Assembly: GCF_003460605.1 (NCBI RefSeq)
Contig: NZ_QTVN01000007.1
Location: 124,001-188,000, forward strand
Source of the DNA: Ruminococcus sp. AF31-8BH
GTDB taxonomy: Bacteria > Bacillota > Clostridia > Lachnospirales > Lachnospiraceae
Direction of reading: 5' to 3'
DNA length: 64,000 nucleotides
Below, piece by piece: positions 63,680 to 64,000 of the stretch; positions within the stretch are counted from its first letter, which is position 1, and each line of letters begins with the position of its first letter. The notes beneath the pieces were generated by a model. It was given only the letters and a program-made list of their open reading frames with translations, made no database searches and was not told the DNA's origin. Made by a program: the position numbers and the translations under genes.

Positions 63680-64000
63680 TAAACTGTTTGATATTTTTTC
63701 AGAAGAGACAACTGTACCAAAATGTGTACTGGATAGAATTGATGAGACATTGGACACGCTGGAAAGGACAGAAGATAAAAAGAAAGAAACAAGAAGCACA
63801 GGGGGACGAACCAACAGGAAAAACTGGAAGCGCAGCCTGGTCCTTTCCTTTGCAGCTGTGATGGCATTTGGGGCCACCGTTTTTGCTGCTGAGAAATATA
63901 TGGGGATTTCCAGCTTCTTTAGCAATGGAGGTGCCAGGCTGTCCAAGGAAGCTCAGGCTCTGATTGAAAATGAACCGGTACAGCAGGAGGATGGGGACTC
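63672..64000 (+). CDS. Probable anti-sigma / DUF4179-like membrane protein (3' partial)
   Basis: The first about 109 residues only; the frame stays open at the window edge. A cytoplasmic N-terminal segment (MDDKLFDIFSEETTVPKCV) with a charged Lys/Arg/Thr stretch precedes one membrane helix (about 57-74; SLVLSFAAVMAFGATVFA), then an extracellular start (EKYMGISSFFSNG). The 8-nt overlap with the sigma gene and single-helix layout suggest a regulator of that sigma factor. The DUF4179-type assignment is a guess. Confidence 0.75.
   Translation, partial: MDDKLFDIFSEETTVPKCVLDRIDETLDTLERTEDKKKETRSTGGRTNRKNWKRSLVLSFAAVMAFGATVFAAEKYMGISSFFSNGGARLSKEAQALIENEPVQQEDGD

Overview
The window reads as chromosome of a low-to-mid GC, anaerobic, endospore-forming Firmicute, most like a gut Lachnospiraceae (Blautia-type). 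The grounds are a split spoVA locus, a clostridial S10/spc/alpha ribosomal super-operon with a zinc-type S14, MurT/GatD, single-chain PurL, and AGGAGG ribosome binding sites throughout. This placement is inferred from gene content and style; no 16S gene is present.

Layout. 1-1.4 kb: the end of an FN3/transglutaminase-like surface protein. 1.5-5.7 kb: the dipicolinate-channel genes spoVAC-D-E-A and, separately, spoVAB, around an AraC-type regulator. Both spoVA units are preceded by a sigma-G-like promoter. 5.8-10.0 kb: murB, rapZ, whiA, an HPr-fold protein with Glu at position 15 (Crh-like), and a membrane protein resembling a signal peptidase without its catalytic residues. 10.2-30.7 kb: an accessory carbohydrate locus, apparently AT-richer, holding three GH31 glycosidases, a ferredoxin-nitroreductase, an ABC importer (binding protein and two permeases), a YesM/YesN-type two-component system, an aldo/keto reductase, a class II aldolase, a PfkB sugar kinase, an L-fucose-isomerase-family protein and a cupin-like protein. 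It is followed by a decayed transposase. 31.6-48.4 kb: the ribosomal protein locus in two transcription units, rpsJ to infA and rpmJ to rplQ. Each has a strong 17-bp-spaced promoter and a structured RNA region. 48.4-56.1 kb: a GDPD-like protein, murT-gatD, an HTH protein, a sugar-binding lipoprotein, xpt (minus strand), a small conserved-looking protein, a His-rich CsoR/RcnR repressor and an Mrp ATPase. 56.2-58.3 kb (minus): a class II aldolase and a LysR regulator. 58.5-62.3 kb: purL. 62.4-63.1 kb: a gene-free block of large palindromes. 63.2-64 kb: an ECF-type sigma factor and the start of its likely anti-sigma partner.

Most interesting system. The 10.2-30.7 kb locus encodes a plausible complete route: alpha-glycoside uptake and hydrolysis, aldose-ketose isomerisation, phosphorylation by PfkB, class II aldol cleavage to a triose phosphate plus a three-carbon aldehyde, and reduction of that aldehyde by the aldo/keto reductase. 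This is the logic of sulfoglycolysis or 6-deoxyhexose breakdown, built here from non-canonical enzyme families, and the substrate cannot be fixed from sequence alone. The second unexplained item is the palindrome array at 62.43-63.02 kb.
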